Source of the DNA: CAYQEC01 sp964416425
GTDB lineage: Bacteria; Actinomycetota; Acidimicrobiia; Spongiisociales; UBA5794
DNA: 64,000 bases
Assembly (NCBI GenBank): GCA_964416425.1
Contig: CAYQEC010000002.1
Location: 1-64,000, forward strand
Direction: 5' to 3'
Shown here: positions 7,865 through 16,555 of the stretch, one piece after another
Numbering within the stretch: the first letter of the stretch is position 1
How the letters are laid out: each line of letters begins with the position of its first letter
Made by a program: the position numbers and the translations under genes
The notes under the pieces: generated by a model
What the model was told of the DNA's origin: nothing
Seen by the model: only the letters and a program-made list of their open reading frames with translations
The model's database searches: none

Positions 7865-9157
7865 ATGGGCCGCCACCACGACCTGCTCGCCCGCCACCGG
7901 GAGGTGCTTCCCACCTGGCTCAGCCTGTACTACGACGAGCCGATCTGCCTGGTGGAAGGGAGCGGGCGCCGGGTGCGGGACGCCGAGGGTCGCACCTACC
8001 TCGACTTCTTCGGCGGCATCCTGGCGACGCTCTCCGGCTACGGCGTTCCCGAGATCGTCTCCGCCGTCCAGGAGCAGGCGGGCCGGATGCTGCACACCTC
8101 GACCCTCTACCTGATCGAGGCCCAGATCGAGCTGGCCGAGGAGATCGCCCGGCTCTCCGGCATCCCCGGCGCCAAGGTGTTCTTCACCAACTCCGGCACC
8201 GAGGCCAACGACACCGCCCTGATGATGGCGACCCAGTACCGCCACTCGAATCAGGTGCTGGCGATGCGCAACAGCTACCACGGCAAGTCGCATTCGACGG
8301 TGGCCGTCACCGGCACCTCCGCCTGGTCGGCGACCCAGCTCAGCCCGTTCCACACCGTGTACGTCCACGGCGGCTACCGCTACCGGAGCCCGTTCGCCGA
8401 CCGCAGCGACGAGGACTTCATCGCCGCCGCCGTCGCCGACCTGCGCGACCTGCTCCGTGTCGCCGTCGCCGGCGACGTCGCCTGCCTCATCGCCGAGCCG
8501 ATCCAGGGCGTCGGCGGCTTCACCCTTCCTCCCGACGGTCTCTACGGGGCCTTCGAGGAGGTCCTCGACGAGCACGGCATTCTCTTCGTCAGCGACGAGG
8601 TGCAGACCGGTTGGGGACGCACCGGCGAGCACTTCTGGGGCTACCAGGCCCACGGGGTGACCCCGGACCTGCTCACTTTCGCCAAGGGGGTGGGCAACGG
8701 CTTGCCGATCGCCGGGGTGGTGGGGCGAGCCGAAGTGGTCGACTGCCTCGCTGCCAACTCGATCTCGACCTTCGGTGGGAACCCGTTGGTGACGGCGGGG
8801 GCCCTCGCCAACCTCCGGTACCTGCGGGAACACGACCTGCAACGCAATGCTCTCGACGTGGGTCGCCTCCTTCGGGCAGGCCTCGACGATCTGCAGAGGG
8901 AGCTGCCGGTGATCGGCGACGTGCGAGGCAAGGGCCTGATGATCGGGGTCGAGCTGGTGCGATCCGGCGGCGACGAGCCCGATCCGGAGCTGACGCTGCG
9001 CATCCTGGAGGAGGCGCGCCGCGGCGGATTACTCCTGGGAAAAGGCGGGCTGTGGGGTAACGTGTTGAGGCTTGCCCCACCGCTGTCGATCACGGCGGAG
9101 GAAGCCACCGAAGGTCTCGTGATCCTGGGCGAGTCGGTGCGCCAGGCCGCCCGTTGA
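7865..9157 (+). CDS. Class III PLP-dependent aminotransferase (acetylornithine/AGT2-like)
   Basis: Product of about 430 residues; the ATG at 7865 is used, though an in-frame TTG at 7856 is possible and neither has a clear ribosome site. Class III aminotransferase features: FFTNSGTEANDTA (PLP phosphate binding), the NSYHGKSHST loop, AEPIQGVGGF, the SDEVQTGWGRTGEHFWG block carrying the PLP-contacting Asp, and TFAKGVGNGLPIAG with the Schiff-base lysine. The closest types are aspartate-aminotransferase-family or alanine-glyoxylate (AGT2-like) enzymes; the amino donor cannot be told from sequence. It is cytoplasmic and stands alone, followed 22 bp later by an exported SLH-like protein. Confidence 0.9.
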   Translation: MGRHHDLLARHREVLPTWLSLYYDEPICLVEGSGRRVRDAEGRTYLDFFGGILATLSGYGVPEIVSAVQEQAGRMLHTSTLYLIEAQIELAEEIARLSGIPGAKVFFTNSGTEANDTALMMATQYRHSNQVLAMRNSYHGKSHSTVAVTGTSAWSATQLSPFHTVYVHGGYRYRSPFADRSDEDFIAAAVADLRDLLRVAVAGDVACLIAEPIQGVGGFTLPPDGLYGAFEEVLDEHGILFVSDEVQTGWGRTGEHFWGYQAHGVTPDLLTFAKGVGNGLPIAGVVGRAEVVDCLAANSISTFGGNPLVTAGALANLRYLREHDLQRNALDVGRLLRAGLDDLQRELPVIGDVRGKGLMIGVELVRSGGDEPDPELTLRILEEARRGGLLLGKGGLWGNVLRLAPPLSITAEEATEGLVILGESVRQAAR

Positions 9158-9179
9158 GGTCCGCCTCAGAGGAGGGTCC

Positions 9180-10709
9180 ATGCCACGCCGCAGCGCCACC
9201 GTCATCGTCGCAGTCCTCTTGCTCGCCGCCGGCGCCGCCGCCGTCACCGCCTCCGCCGACTCCTCTCAACCAGGCGGCACATTCGTGGACGACGACGGCA
9301 ACGTGCACGAGGGATCGATCGAGGCGATCGCCCTCGAAGGCATCACCCGGGGCTGCAACCCGCCGGTCAACGACCGCTTCTGCCCGGAGCGATCGGTGAG
9401 TCGGGGGGAGATGGCCGCCTTCCTGGTGCGGGCCCTGGATCTGCCTGCCGGGCCGGCCGGGCGGTTCGTCGACGACGACGAGTCGGTGTTCGAGGCCGAC
9501 ATCGAGGCGCTGGCCGGGGCCGGGATCACCCTCGGCTGCAACCCGCCGGTCAACGACCGCTTCTGCCCCGAGGACCCGGTGTCGCGGGGGGCGATGGCCG
9601 CCTTCATCGTGCGGGCGCTGGATCTGCCTGCCGGGCCGGCCGGGCGGTTCGTCGACGACGACGGTTCGGTGTTCGAGGCCGACATCGAGGCGCTGGCCGG
9701 GGCCGGGATCACCCTCGGCTGCAACCCGCCGGTCAACGATCGCTTCTGCCCCAACCAGGCGGTGACCCGGGCCGAGATGGCGACGTTCCTCACCCGCATG
9801 CTCGGGCTGACCCCGACGACGCCTCCGCCCCGCTGCACGATCCTGCCGGCGGACAACATCCTCAACCGCCGGGTCGACGACCTCCCGGTGCATTCCCGCT
9901 CCGGCCAGTACGTCGCCGCCATCGGGACCGGCGAGCACGTCCACGCCGACTTCGGCTCCGGGGTGTGGCCGCCGGGGAGCACCAGCCCGATCGGGATCCC
10001 GTTGGTGGCGGTGCTCGGCGATCAGGAGTTCGTCCCGATTCACTTCACCGCCTACGGGTCGGAGAGTGACCCGGGGCCCTACCCGGTCCCGCCCGACGCC
10101 CCCATCGAGGGCGGACCCGACAGCAACGGTGACCGCCACGTGCTGGTGGTCGACACCGAGAACTGCATGTTGTACGAGCTGGGACGGGCCTTCCCCCGGT
10201 CGGACGGGTCGTGGGACGCCCAGGTCGGTGTGGTGTTCGACCTGACCTCGAACGCCCTCCGCCCCGACACGTGGACCTCGGCCGACGCCGCCGGCCTGCC
10301 GATGTACCCGCTCCTGGTCGGCTACGACGAGGTCGCCGCGGGCCACATCACCCACGCCATCCGTTTCACCGCGCCCTCCACCCGGAAGGCCCACGTCTGG
10401 CCGGCTCGCCACGATGCCTCCAACCTCACCGGCCTCAACTACCCGCCGATGGGCCAGCGGTTCCGACTCAAGGCGGACTTCGACATCTCCGGGTTCTCGC
10501 CCGAGGTGCAGGTCGTGCTGCGGGCCCTCAAGGAGTACGGCATGGTCCTGGCCGACAACGGAGCGTCGTGGTTCCTCAGTGGGGAGCCCGATTCACGCTG
10601 GAACAACGACGACCTCCATCAGCTCGGCAACATCCCAGGCTCGGCTTTCGAGGCGGTGGACGTGTCGTCGCTGATGGTCGACCCCGATTCGGGCGCGGCG
10701 AGCCACTGA
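9180..10709 (+). CDS. Secreted protein with three SLH-like CNPP repeats and a conserved C-terminal domain
   Basis: Product of 509 residues starting at ATG 9180 with GAGGAGGG upstream. Residues 1-28 are a Sec signal peptide (PRRSATVIVAVLLLAAGAA..ASA). Residues ~35-215 are three ~61-residue repeats, each with FVDDD, IEAL..GIT.GCNPPVNDRFCP, and RGEMAAFLVRAL. This is S-layer-homology-like, with a conserved cysteine pair not typical of classic SLH. Residues ~216-509 form one globular region (VLVVDTENCMLYEL, WTSADAAGLP, HAIRFTAP, LADNGASWFLSG). I know that segment as a recurring domain of bacterial secreted proteins without an assigned function. It is probably cell-surface attached through the repeats. 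The repeats are also near-identical in DNA (183-bp period). Confidence 0.85.
   Translation: MPRRSATVIVAVLLLAAGAAAVTASADSSQPGGTFVDDDGNVHEGSIEAIALEGITRGCNPPVNDRFCPERSVSRGEMAAFLVRALDLPAGPAGRFVDDDESVFEADIEALAGAGITLGCNPPVNDRFCPEDPVSRGAMAAFIVRALDLPAGPAGRFVDDDGSVFEADIEALAGAGITLGCNPPVNDRFCPNQAVTRAEMATFLTRMLGLTPTTPPPRCTILPADNILNRRVDDLPVHSRSGQYVAAIGTGEHVHADFGSGVWPPGSTSPIGIPLVAVLGDQEFVPIHFTAYGSESDPGPYPVPPDAPIEGGPDSNGDRHVLVVDTENCMLYELGRAFPRSDGSWDAQVGVVFDLTSNALRPDTWTSADAAGLPMYPLLVGYDEVAAGHITHAIRFTAPSTRKAHVWPARHDASNLTGLNYPPMGQRFRLKADFDISGFSPEVQVVLRALKEYGMVLADNGASWFLSGEPDSRWNNDDLHQLGNIPGSAFEAVDVSSLMVDPDSGAASH
9459..9824 (+). repeat. Near-identical 183-bp direct repeats inside the SLH-like gene
   Basis: Two in-frame units beginning at 9459 and 9642 share long identical runs, for example around GGGCGGTTCGTCGACGACGA and the stretch encoding ITLGCNPPVNDRFCP. 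The first SLH-like unit upstream (about 9280-9458) is more diverged. The high DNA identity points to recent duplication or gene conversion of a 61-residue module. Confidence 0.85.
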
Positions 10710-10739
10710 CCGGGAGGGGGTCGAGCCGGCGGCGCCTAC

Positions 10740-11657
10740 TCAGCGGTGCAGCTCGGGGACCCGGGTGAGGGCGGCGTCGCCGCCGCCGATGATGGCGGCG
10801 TGCCGCCCGGCGTAGCTGATGAAGGGGGTGTCGGTCGAGGTGATGTCCCGGTAGCGGGCCACGGTGACGTCTCCGAAGAGATCCCATGCCCGGGCGATCT
10901 TGCCGCCGACGGCGACCCGATCGGGGGCGAAGTCGCCGAGCAGCAGGCCGAATCCCTCACCCAGGACCTCGCCGAACTCACGGAACGTCTTCACGGCGGC
11001 CTCGTCTCCGTCCCGGGCCCGCAGCGCGATCTCCCGGACACTCGCCTCCCGCCCCCTGTCGATCTCGCGGTAGCGGCGGGTGATGGCGGCGGCCGAGACG
11101 TAGTCCTCGAAGATGCCGGACCGGAAGGGGGCCAGCCAGATCTCGCCGTCGGGGGGCACCCCGGGGGCGTCGGTGGTGAGCTTGCCGTCGACCAGGAAGG
11201 CGGACCCGATGCCGGTGCCCAACGTGACCCCGACCGCGGTCCCCGGCGTCTCCCGATCGAGCACTCCGACCCCGATGCCGAAAGCGTCGGCGTCGTTGAG
11301 GAAGACGATGTCGACCTGGAGGCGGGACTCGAGGGGGGAGCGCAGGTCGACCGAGTGGATGCCGGTCAGCTTGTGGGACATCTTCGAGACGCCGGCTCCG
11401 TAGTCGAAGAGACCGGGGATGCAGACGGCGGCGCCGGTGATTCTGAGACCGGCGCTGCGGCCACTCGCCTTGGCATCGCTGAGGAGGTCACCCATGGAGG
11501 CGATGATGCGATCCGCTCCGGCCTCGCCCTCGGCTCGTGTCTCGACCGGTTCCCTCACGATGGCGTGGTGGGCGTCGATGACCCCGGCTTTGAGGAAGGT
11601 GCCGCCGACATCGAGGACGGCAACCCCGGTGGGGGTCGCGGTTTGGCTGTGCGTCAT
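10740..11657 (-). CDS. ROK-family sugar kinase-like protein
   Basis: Product of 305 residues. ROK signatures: the phosphate-binding start VLDVGGTFLKAGVID, AAVCIPGLFDYGAG, NDADAFGIGVG, and TLGTGIGSAFLVDGK. The CXCGXXGC zinc motif of classic ROK kinases is absent; the matching region reads DGEIWLAPFRSGIFEDYVS, a variant also seen in glucomannokinase-like members. It probably phosphorylates a hexose with ATP, or is a ROK-fold protein of altered substrate. It is divergent from a LacI regulator and ManA, which suggests a mannose- or glucose-related role. Cytoplasmic. Confidence 0.82.
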   Translation of the reverse strand: MTHSQTATPTGVAVLDVGGTFLKAGVIDAHHAIVREPVETRAEGEAGADRIIASMGDLLSDAKASGRSAGLRITGAAVCIPGLFDYGAGVSKMSHKLTGIHSVDLRSPLESRLQVDIVFLNDADAFGIGVGVLDRETPGTAVGVTLGTGIGSAFLVDGKLTTDAPGVPPDGEIWLAPFRSGIFEDYVSAAAITRRYREIDRGREASVREIALRARDGDEAAVKTFREFGEVLGEGFGLLLGDFAPDRVAVGGKIARAWDLFGDVTVARYRDITSTDTPFISYAGRHAAIIGGGDAALTRVPELHR

Positions 11658-11715
11658 GGTGGGGGGGGCGAATCTCTCGGTTCGGGGGGCGCCTAGAGGA
11701 ATCGAATTGCGATCC

Positions 11716-11758
11716 CCACTTCGCTGTTAACGTCACCAGGTATCGTTAGCAGAAGTGG
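11716..11758. promoter_or_regulatory. Imperfect inverted repeat between the ROK gene and the lacI-type gene
   Basis: Arms CCACTTCGCTGTTAACG (11716-11732) and CGTTAGCAGAAGTGG (11744-11758) are reverse complements apart from a small bulge, with an 11-base spacer. It lies in the 261-bp region between the divergent ROK and LacI genes. It could be the operator of the adjacent LacI protein or, if transcribed, an RNA hairpin. No clear -35/-10 pair was found beside it. Confidence 0.5.
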
Positions 11759-11918
11759 TTTGGTGCCGGTCTGGAGGATTTCTTCGGACGGGCGGATGGA
11801 AGTCTCTTCCCAGTGGTATGGTGCGCGTCCCGACCATGGGGTACGCCCCGGCCTCTCGGGTGCGCCCGTAGGAATCGGTCGAGAGCTGGCAGATGACACG
11901 TTCGGGAAGGGGCATGGG

Positions 11919-12917
11919 ATGACGGCGCGAGGTCCGACGATGCGGGACGTCGCGGCGGAAGCCGGCGTCAGCGTGATGACGGTGTCCCGTGTCCTGGGCA
12001 AGAAGCGCGGCGTGAGTGCACAAACCGCCGAGGTGGTGTGGGAGGCCGTGCGCAAGCTCGGTTACCGGCGGAACGAGCTGGCGCGCAGCCTGCGGCCCGG
12101 GCAACCCTCGGCATCGATCGGTCTCGCCATCGGGGACGTGTCGAACCCGTTCTACGGCGTCATCGCCAAGGCGGTGGACCAGGTGGCGAGGGCGGCCGGC
12201 TACTTCATCATCATGGTGAACACCGACGAGGACCGGGTCCGGGAACGCGAGGTCATCGAGGGCTTGCTTGCCCGCCGCGTTGACGGCCTGTTGCTCGTGT
12301 CGGCCGACGACGACCACTCGTACCTCGCCCCCGACGTCGCCGCCGGCACCGGCATCGTGTTCGTGGACCGTCCTCCCCGCGGCCTGGAGGCCGATTCGGT
12401 GACGATCGACAACCGGGGTGGGGCACGGCAGGCAGTCGCCGGTCTGGTCGCCCGCGGCCACCGCCGCATCTCGTTCATCGGCGACCACGACTACCTCGCC
12501 ACCGCCCGCGAACGCCGGGCCGGCTACGAGCAGGCGATGATCGAAGCGGACCTCGCCGACGGCCTCGACGTGCACATGGGAACCCACGACGTCGACACGG
12601 CCGAAGCCACCGCCGCCTGGTTGCTCGCCGGGACGACCTCGCCCACCGCGGTGTTCGCCGGCAACAACCTCATCGCGCTCGGGGTGGCCCGGGCCGTGAC
12701 CCGAGCCGCCGCCGTCGTCGACATCGTCGGCTTCGACGACCTGCCCAACCGGGCCGAGCTGCCGATAGGCCTCGTCAGCTACGACGTGTCGGCATTGGGG
12801 ACCCAGGCCATGGAGCTGTTGCTGGAGCGTCTCGATCGCCCGACCCGCCCTGTCCGTCACATCAGCATCCCGACCCGGGTCGTGGCTCCCCGCGCCCGCG
12901 CCTGGTCGCCGCGATGA
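11919..12917 (+). CDS. LacI-family transcriptional regulator
   Basis: Product of 332 residues from ATG 11919, preceded by GGGAAGGGG. An upstream open frame lacks protein-like sequence and was trimmed. The N-terminal HTH is clear: TMRDVAAEAGVSVMTVSRVL, then the hinge helix RNELARSLRPGQ. The periplasmic-binding-protein-like core follows (IGLAIGDVSNPFYG, VDGLLLVSADDD, FVDRPP, HRRISFIGD, ..VDIVGFDDLP). It should bind a palindromic operator and respond to a sugar or sugar phosphate. Its stop overlaps the start of manA (ATGA), and a ROK gene is divergent, so it probably controls this small hexose cluster. The effector is unknown. Confidence 0.93.
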   Translation: MTARGPTMRDVAAEAGVSVMTVSRVLGKKRGVSAQTAEVVWEAVRKLGYRRNELARSLRPGQPSASIGLAIGDVSNPFYGVIAKAVDQVARAAGYFIIMVNTDEDRVREREVIEGLLARRVDGLLLVSADDDHSYLAPDVAAGTGIVFVDRPPRGLEADSVTIDNRGGARQAVAGLVARGHRRISFIGDHDYLATARERRAGYEQAMIEADLADGLDVHMGTHDVDTAEATAAWLLAGTTSPTAVFAGNNLIALGVARAVTRAAAVVDIVGFDDLPNRAELPIGLVSYDVSALGTQAMELLLERLDRPTRPVRHISIPTRVVAPRARAWSPR

Positions 12918-13906
12918 CGGAGTGCCGTCTCCCTTTCACCCTGGAGCCCATCGTCAAGGAGCGGGTGTGGGGCGGGGTGCGGCTCGCCGGCTACGGCAAG
13001 CACCTCCCCCCCGGGGCGAGCATCGGCGAGAGCTGGGAGGTGGTCGATCTCCCGGACGACCGGTCGGTGGTCGCCGCCGGCCCTCTCGCCGGCCGCGTGT
13101 TCGGTGATCTCGTCACGGCGTGCGGCGACGAGTTGCTCGGGGCGGCCCTGCCGTCGCCTACCGGCGGCTTCCCGCTGCTCGTCAAGCTGCTTGACGCCCG
13201 CGAGCACCTCTCGGTGCAGGTCCATCCCAACGAGGCCTACGCCGCGGCGCATCCCCCGGCGGTGAGCAAGACCGAGTCGTGGTACGTGCTCGAGGCCGAT
13301 CCCGGCAGCTACCTCTTCAACGGCGTGCGGCCCGGTGTTACCCACGAGGACCTGGCGGCGGCCGCCAACCGCGGCTCCATCATCGAACTACTCGACTGCA
13401 AGCCGGCCATTCCGGGGGATGTCCACCACGTGGCGGCCGGCACGGTGCATGCCCTCGGCGCCGGGGTGATGGTGGCCGAGATCCAGACGCCGAGCGACAC
13501 CACCTACCGGCTCTACGACTGGGGAGCCGAATACGGCCGCCCCCCGCGCGAGATCCACATCGAGGACGGGCTGGCCTCCGTGGTGCTCGAGGCTCCACCG
13601 CAGCCGATCTCCGCCCCGTCGGGTCCGGGCGGGAGCCGCCTGCTCATCGACACCGACTTCTACCGGATCACCGAGCATCGGCCGGCCGGGAGCCCGGTCG
13701 ACTTCGCCGGGGACGGCCCGGCGGCGTGCCGCATCGTGCTCGTCGCCTCCGGATCGGTGGTGATGCAGTCGACGGTGGGGGACTTCGACGACCTCACCGT
13801 GACGAAGGGCACCACCGTGGTGATCCCGGCGGCGATCGTCGATACGGTGACCGTCGACAGCGCCGCCGCCACCTTCCTCGAGATCCTGCCCGCGGTTGGC
13901 AGCTAG
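12914..13906 (+). CDS. manA: Mannose-6-phosphate isomerase, class I
   Basis: Product of 330 residues starting at the ATG that overlaps the lacI-type stop by four bases. The enzyme interconverts mannose-6-phosphate and fructose-6-phosphate using zinc. Seen here: PIVKERVWGG at the start, LVKLLDAREHLSVQVHPNE with the first metal ligands, a KTESWYVLEA segment with the conserved Glu, the HHVAAGTVHALGAGV cupin motif, and YDWGAEYGRPPREIH. Length matches short class I bacterial enzymes. With the ROK protein upstream it could feed mannose into glycolysis or GDP-mannose synthesis. Confidence 0.93.
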   Translation: MTECRLPFTLEPIVKERVWGGVRLAGYGKHLPPGASIGESWEVVDLPDDRSVVAAGPLAGRVFGDLVTACGDELLGAALPSPTGGFPLLVKLLDAREHLSVQVHPNEAYAAAHPPAVSKTESWYVLEADPGSYLFNGVRPGVTHEDLAAAANRGSIIELLDCKPAIPGDVHHVAAGTVHALGAGVMVAEIQTPSDTTYRLYDWGAEYGRPPREIHIEDGLASVVLEAPPQPISAPSGPGGSRLLIDTDFYRITEHRPAGSPVDFAGDGPAACRIVLVASGSVVMQSTVGDFDDLTVTKGTTVVIPAAIVDTVTVDSAAATFLEILPAVGS

Positions 13907-13985
13907 CGAGCCGTCGCCGGAGCGAGGCCTCCACCGCCGCGCCACCGGTCTCGCCGCGCCGCGGGTCGCCTCCTAAGCTCGGGTC

Positions 13986-15764
13986 ATGGCCACCTACCGT
14001 CCTCCCCTCCAGGACATGCGCTTTGTCCTCGAGCACCTCGCCGGCATCGGCGAGCTCTCCACGCTCCCCGATCTTGTTGCCGCCGAGCCCGATCTGGTCT
14101 TCGCCGTGCTCGAAGAGGCGGGGCGCCTCACGAGCGAGGTGATCGCCCCCACCAACCGGATCGGGGACGAGCAGGGAACGACCCGGCAGGCCGACGGCAC
14201 CGTGGTGGTGCCCGACGAGCTGGTCGCCGCCTACCGGAAGTACGCCGCGGGCGGCTGGATCGCCGTCAAGGGACCACCGGAGTACGGCGGGCACGGCTTC
14301 CCCGGCGTGGTGAGCACCGCGGTCCAGGAGATGCTCACCTCGTCCAACCTGTCGCTCTCGCTCTGCCCGATGCTCACCGCCAGCGCGGTCGAGGCGCTGC
14401 TTCAGCACGCCACCGACGAGCAGAAGGAGCAGTACCTCGGCAAACTGCTCTCCGGGGAGTGGGCGGCGACGATGGCGTTGACGGAACCGGAGGCCGGATC
14501 CGACGTGGGCGCTCTACGGGCCGTCGCCGAGCCCCAACCCGATGGCACCTGGCTGGTGCGGGGCACCAAGATCTTCATCACCTGGGGTGACCACGAGATG
14601 ACCGACAACATCGTCCATCTCGTGCTCGCCCGCACCCCGGGCGCCCCCGCCGGGACCCGGGGCATCTCCCTCTTCGTCGTCCCCAAGTTCCTCGTCGCCG
14701 CCGACGGCACGCCGGGGGAACGCAACGACGTGCAGTGCCTGTCGGTCGAGCACAAACTCGGGATTCATGCCGCGCCCACCTGCGTCATGGCCTTCGGCGA
14801 GGAGCGGGGCGCCGTCGCCGAGCTGGTGGGCGAGGTCAACGGGGGCATGCACGCCATGTTCACGATGATGAACGACGCCCGCCTCCACGTCGGGCTGGAA
14901 GGCCTCGGCGTCTCCGAGCGCGCCTACCAACAGGCGCTCGACTACGCCGAGCAACGGCGCCAGGGCCGGGCGGTGGGTGCCGCGGCGAACGAGTCGTCGC
15001 TCATCATCGAGCACCCCGACGTGCGCCGCATGCTGCTGACCATGAAGGCCAACATCGAGGCGCTGCGGGCCGTCACCTACGTCGCCGCCGCCGCTCTCGA
15101 CGTCGCCGACCACCATCCCGACCCGGCCCGGCGGGAGGCCGCCGCTGCCCGGGGCGGCCTCCTCACCCCGGTCGTGAAGGGGTGGGGAACCGACCTCGGG
15201 GTGGAGCTGACCTCGATCGGGATCCAGGTGAACGGGGGGATGGGCTACGTGGAGGAGACGGGAGCCGCCCAGCTGTTCCGGGACGCCCGGATCGGACCCA
15301 TCTACGAGGGGACCAACGGCATCCAGGCGATCGACCTCGTGCTCCGCAAGCTGCCCCACGACGACGGGGCCGCGGTCCGCTCGTTCCTGGAGGAGATTGC
15401 TGCCCTCGACGCCGAGCTGGGAGAGGCGGGGGCCGACCTGAAGACGATACGCACCGAGGTCGGGGCCGGCCTCATCGCGCTCCGCGACACCACGGAGTGG
15501 CTGCTTGGACGGACCGATCCCAACGACGCCTTGGCCGGGGCGTCGCCCTACCTTCGCCTCTTCGGGGTCGTCGCCGGCGGCGCCCTGCTCGCCAAGGAGG
15601 CGCTGGTCGCCCACCGCCTCACCACCACCACCCCCGACGAATGGCTCGACGCCAAGGTGGCGACCGCCCGCTTCTACGCCGAGCAGATCCTGCCGCAGGC
15701 GATCGGTCTCGCCCCGGCGGTGGTGCGCGGCGCCGATGCACTGCTCCCGGGAGGCTGGCGTTGA
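13986..15764 (+). CDS. Acyl-CoA dehydrogenase, long (~590 aa) type
   Basis: Product of 592 residues, the long form with an additional C-terminal domain, as in FadE5- or DmdC-like enzymes. It oxidises an acyl-CoA to the enoyl-CoA with FAD. Motifs: AATMALTEPEAGSDVGAL, IFITWGDHEM, MFTMMNDARLHVG, QVNGGMGYVEETGAAQLFRDARI, and IYEGTNGIQAIDL, whose Glu is the usual catalytic base. The tail (about 470-590) is helical. It overlaps the next gene by TTGA, so it heads a three-gene operon with a HAD phosphatase and a YihY membrane protein. Chain-length preference is unknown. Confidence 0.92.
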   Translation: MATYRPPLQDMRFVLEHLAGIGELSTLPDLVAAEPDLVFAVLEEAGRLTSEVIAPTNRIGDEQGTTRQADGTVVVPDELVAAYRKYAAGGWIAVKGPPEYGGHGFPGVVSTAVQEMLTSSNLSLSLCPMLTASAVEALLQHATDEQKEQYLGKLLSGEWAATMALTEPEAGSDVGALRAVAEPQPDGTWLVRGTKIFITWGDHEMTDNIVHLVLARTPGAPAGTRGISLFVVPKFLVAADGTPGERNDVQCLSVEHKLGIHAAPTCVMAFGEERGAVAELVGEVNGGMHAMFTMMNDARLHVGLEGLGVSERAYQQALDYAEQRRQGRAVGAAANESSLIIEHPDVRRMLLTMKANIEALRAVTYVAAAALDVADHHPDPARREAAAARGGLLTPVVKGWGTDLGVELTSIGIQVNGGMGYVEETGAAQLFRDARIGPIYEGTNGIQAIDLVLRKLPHDDGAAVRSFLEEIAALDAELGEAGADLKTIRTEVGAGLIALRDTTEWLLGRTDPNDALAGASPYLRLFGVVAGGALLAKEALVAHRLTTTTPDEWLDAKVATARFYAEQILPQAIGLAPAVVRGADALLPGGWR

Positions 15765-16555
15765 GCAGCGGTGCCGACGTCGTGCACCGGGGCGCCGCCT
15801 TCTTCGACCTCGACCGCACCGTCATCGGCGGGTCGTCGCTCTACGTGGCCGGCCTGGTCGCTTGGCGCAACGGCAAGCTCCCGACCCGGGAGCTGGTGCG
15901 AGACTTGCTCAGCGCCGTCGTGTTCCGCCTCTCGGGAGCGTCGGACGACAAGACCGAGCAGGTGCGGGACGCCACCCTGTCCCGCATCGTCGGGCATCGC
16001 CGCTCCGACCTGGACGCCCTCGCCGAGCAGGTGGTGCCGCGCCTCCTCGACGATGTGCGGCGGGAGGCTCAGAGGCTCATCGACCTCCATCACGAGAGCG
16101 GGCGCGACACCTACATCATCTCGGCGTCGCCGGTCGAGATCCTCGATCCGCTGGCGGCCGCCCTCGGCATGACCGGGGCGGTCGGCACCGTCGCCGAGAT
16201 CATCGACGGCGTGTACACCGGGCGTCTGGCGGCCCCGTTCTGCTATGGGCCCGGCAAGGCGCAGGCGGTGGCCGAACTGTGCGCCGAGCGGGGGTACGAC
16301 CTCCACCTCTGCTACGCCTACAGCGACTCGGCCGGTGACCTTCCCATGCTGGAGCTGGTAGGGCATCCGGTGGCGGTGAACCCCGACGCCATCCTGGCGC
16401 GGGTGGCGGCCTCCCGCGGCTGGCCGGTGGTCGAGTTCAGCCAGACCCGGAAGAAGCTGATCCGCCTCACCACCGCCTCCACCGGGGCCGCCGGGCTCAC
16501 CCTCGCCGCCTACCTGCTGGGGCGGCGCCACGGCAGGATCAGGGCCACTTCGTGA
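15761..16555 (+). CDS. HAD-IB family hydrolase (SerB-like phosphatase)
   Basis: Product of 264 residues starting at TTG 15761 within the stop of the acyl-CoA dehydrogenase gene. HAD motifs: AAFFDLDRTVIGGSS (nucleophile Asp and general acid Asp), TYIISASP (motif II Ser), GPGKAQAV (motif III Lys), and AYSDSAGDLPMLELVG (motif IV acids). It belongs to subfamily IB, with phosphoserine phosphatase and lysophospholipid/phospho-sugar phosphatases. The last ~40 residues hold a hydrophobic stretch (AAGLTLAAYLLG), suggesting weak membrane association. It overlaps the YihY-type gene by GTGA. Substrate unknown; a lipid-linked phosphate would fit the neighbours but this is inference. Confidence 0.88.
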   Translation: MSSGADVVHRGAAFFDLDRTVIGGSSLYVAGLVAWRNGKLPTRELVRDLLSAVVFRLSGASDDKTEQVRDATLSRIVGHRRSDLDALAEQVVPRLLDDVRREAQRLIDLHHESGRDTYIISASPVEILDPLAAALGMTGAVGTVAEIIDGVYTGRLAAPFCYGPGKAQAVAELCAERGYDLHLCYAYSDSAGDLPMLELVGHPVAVNPDAILARVAASRGWPVVEFSQTRKKLIRLTTASTGAAGLTLAAYLLGRRHGRIRATS

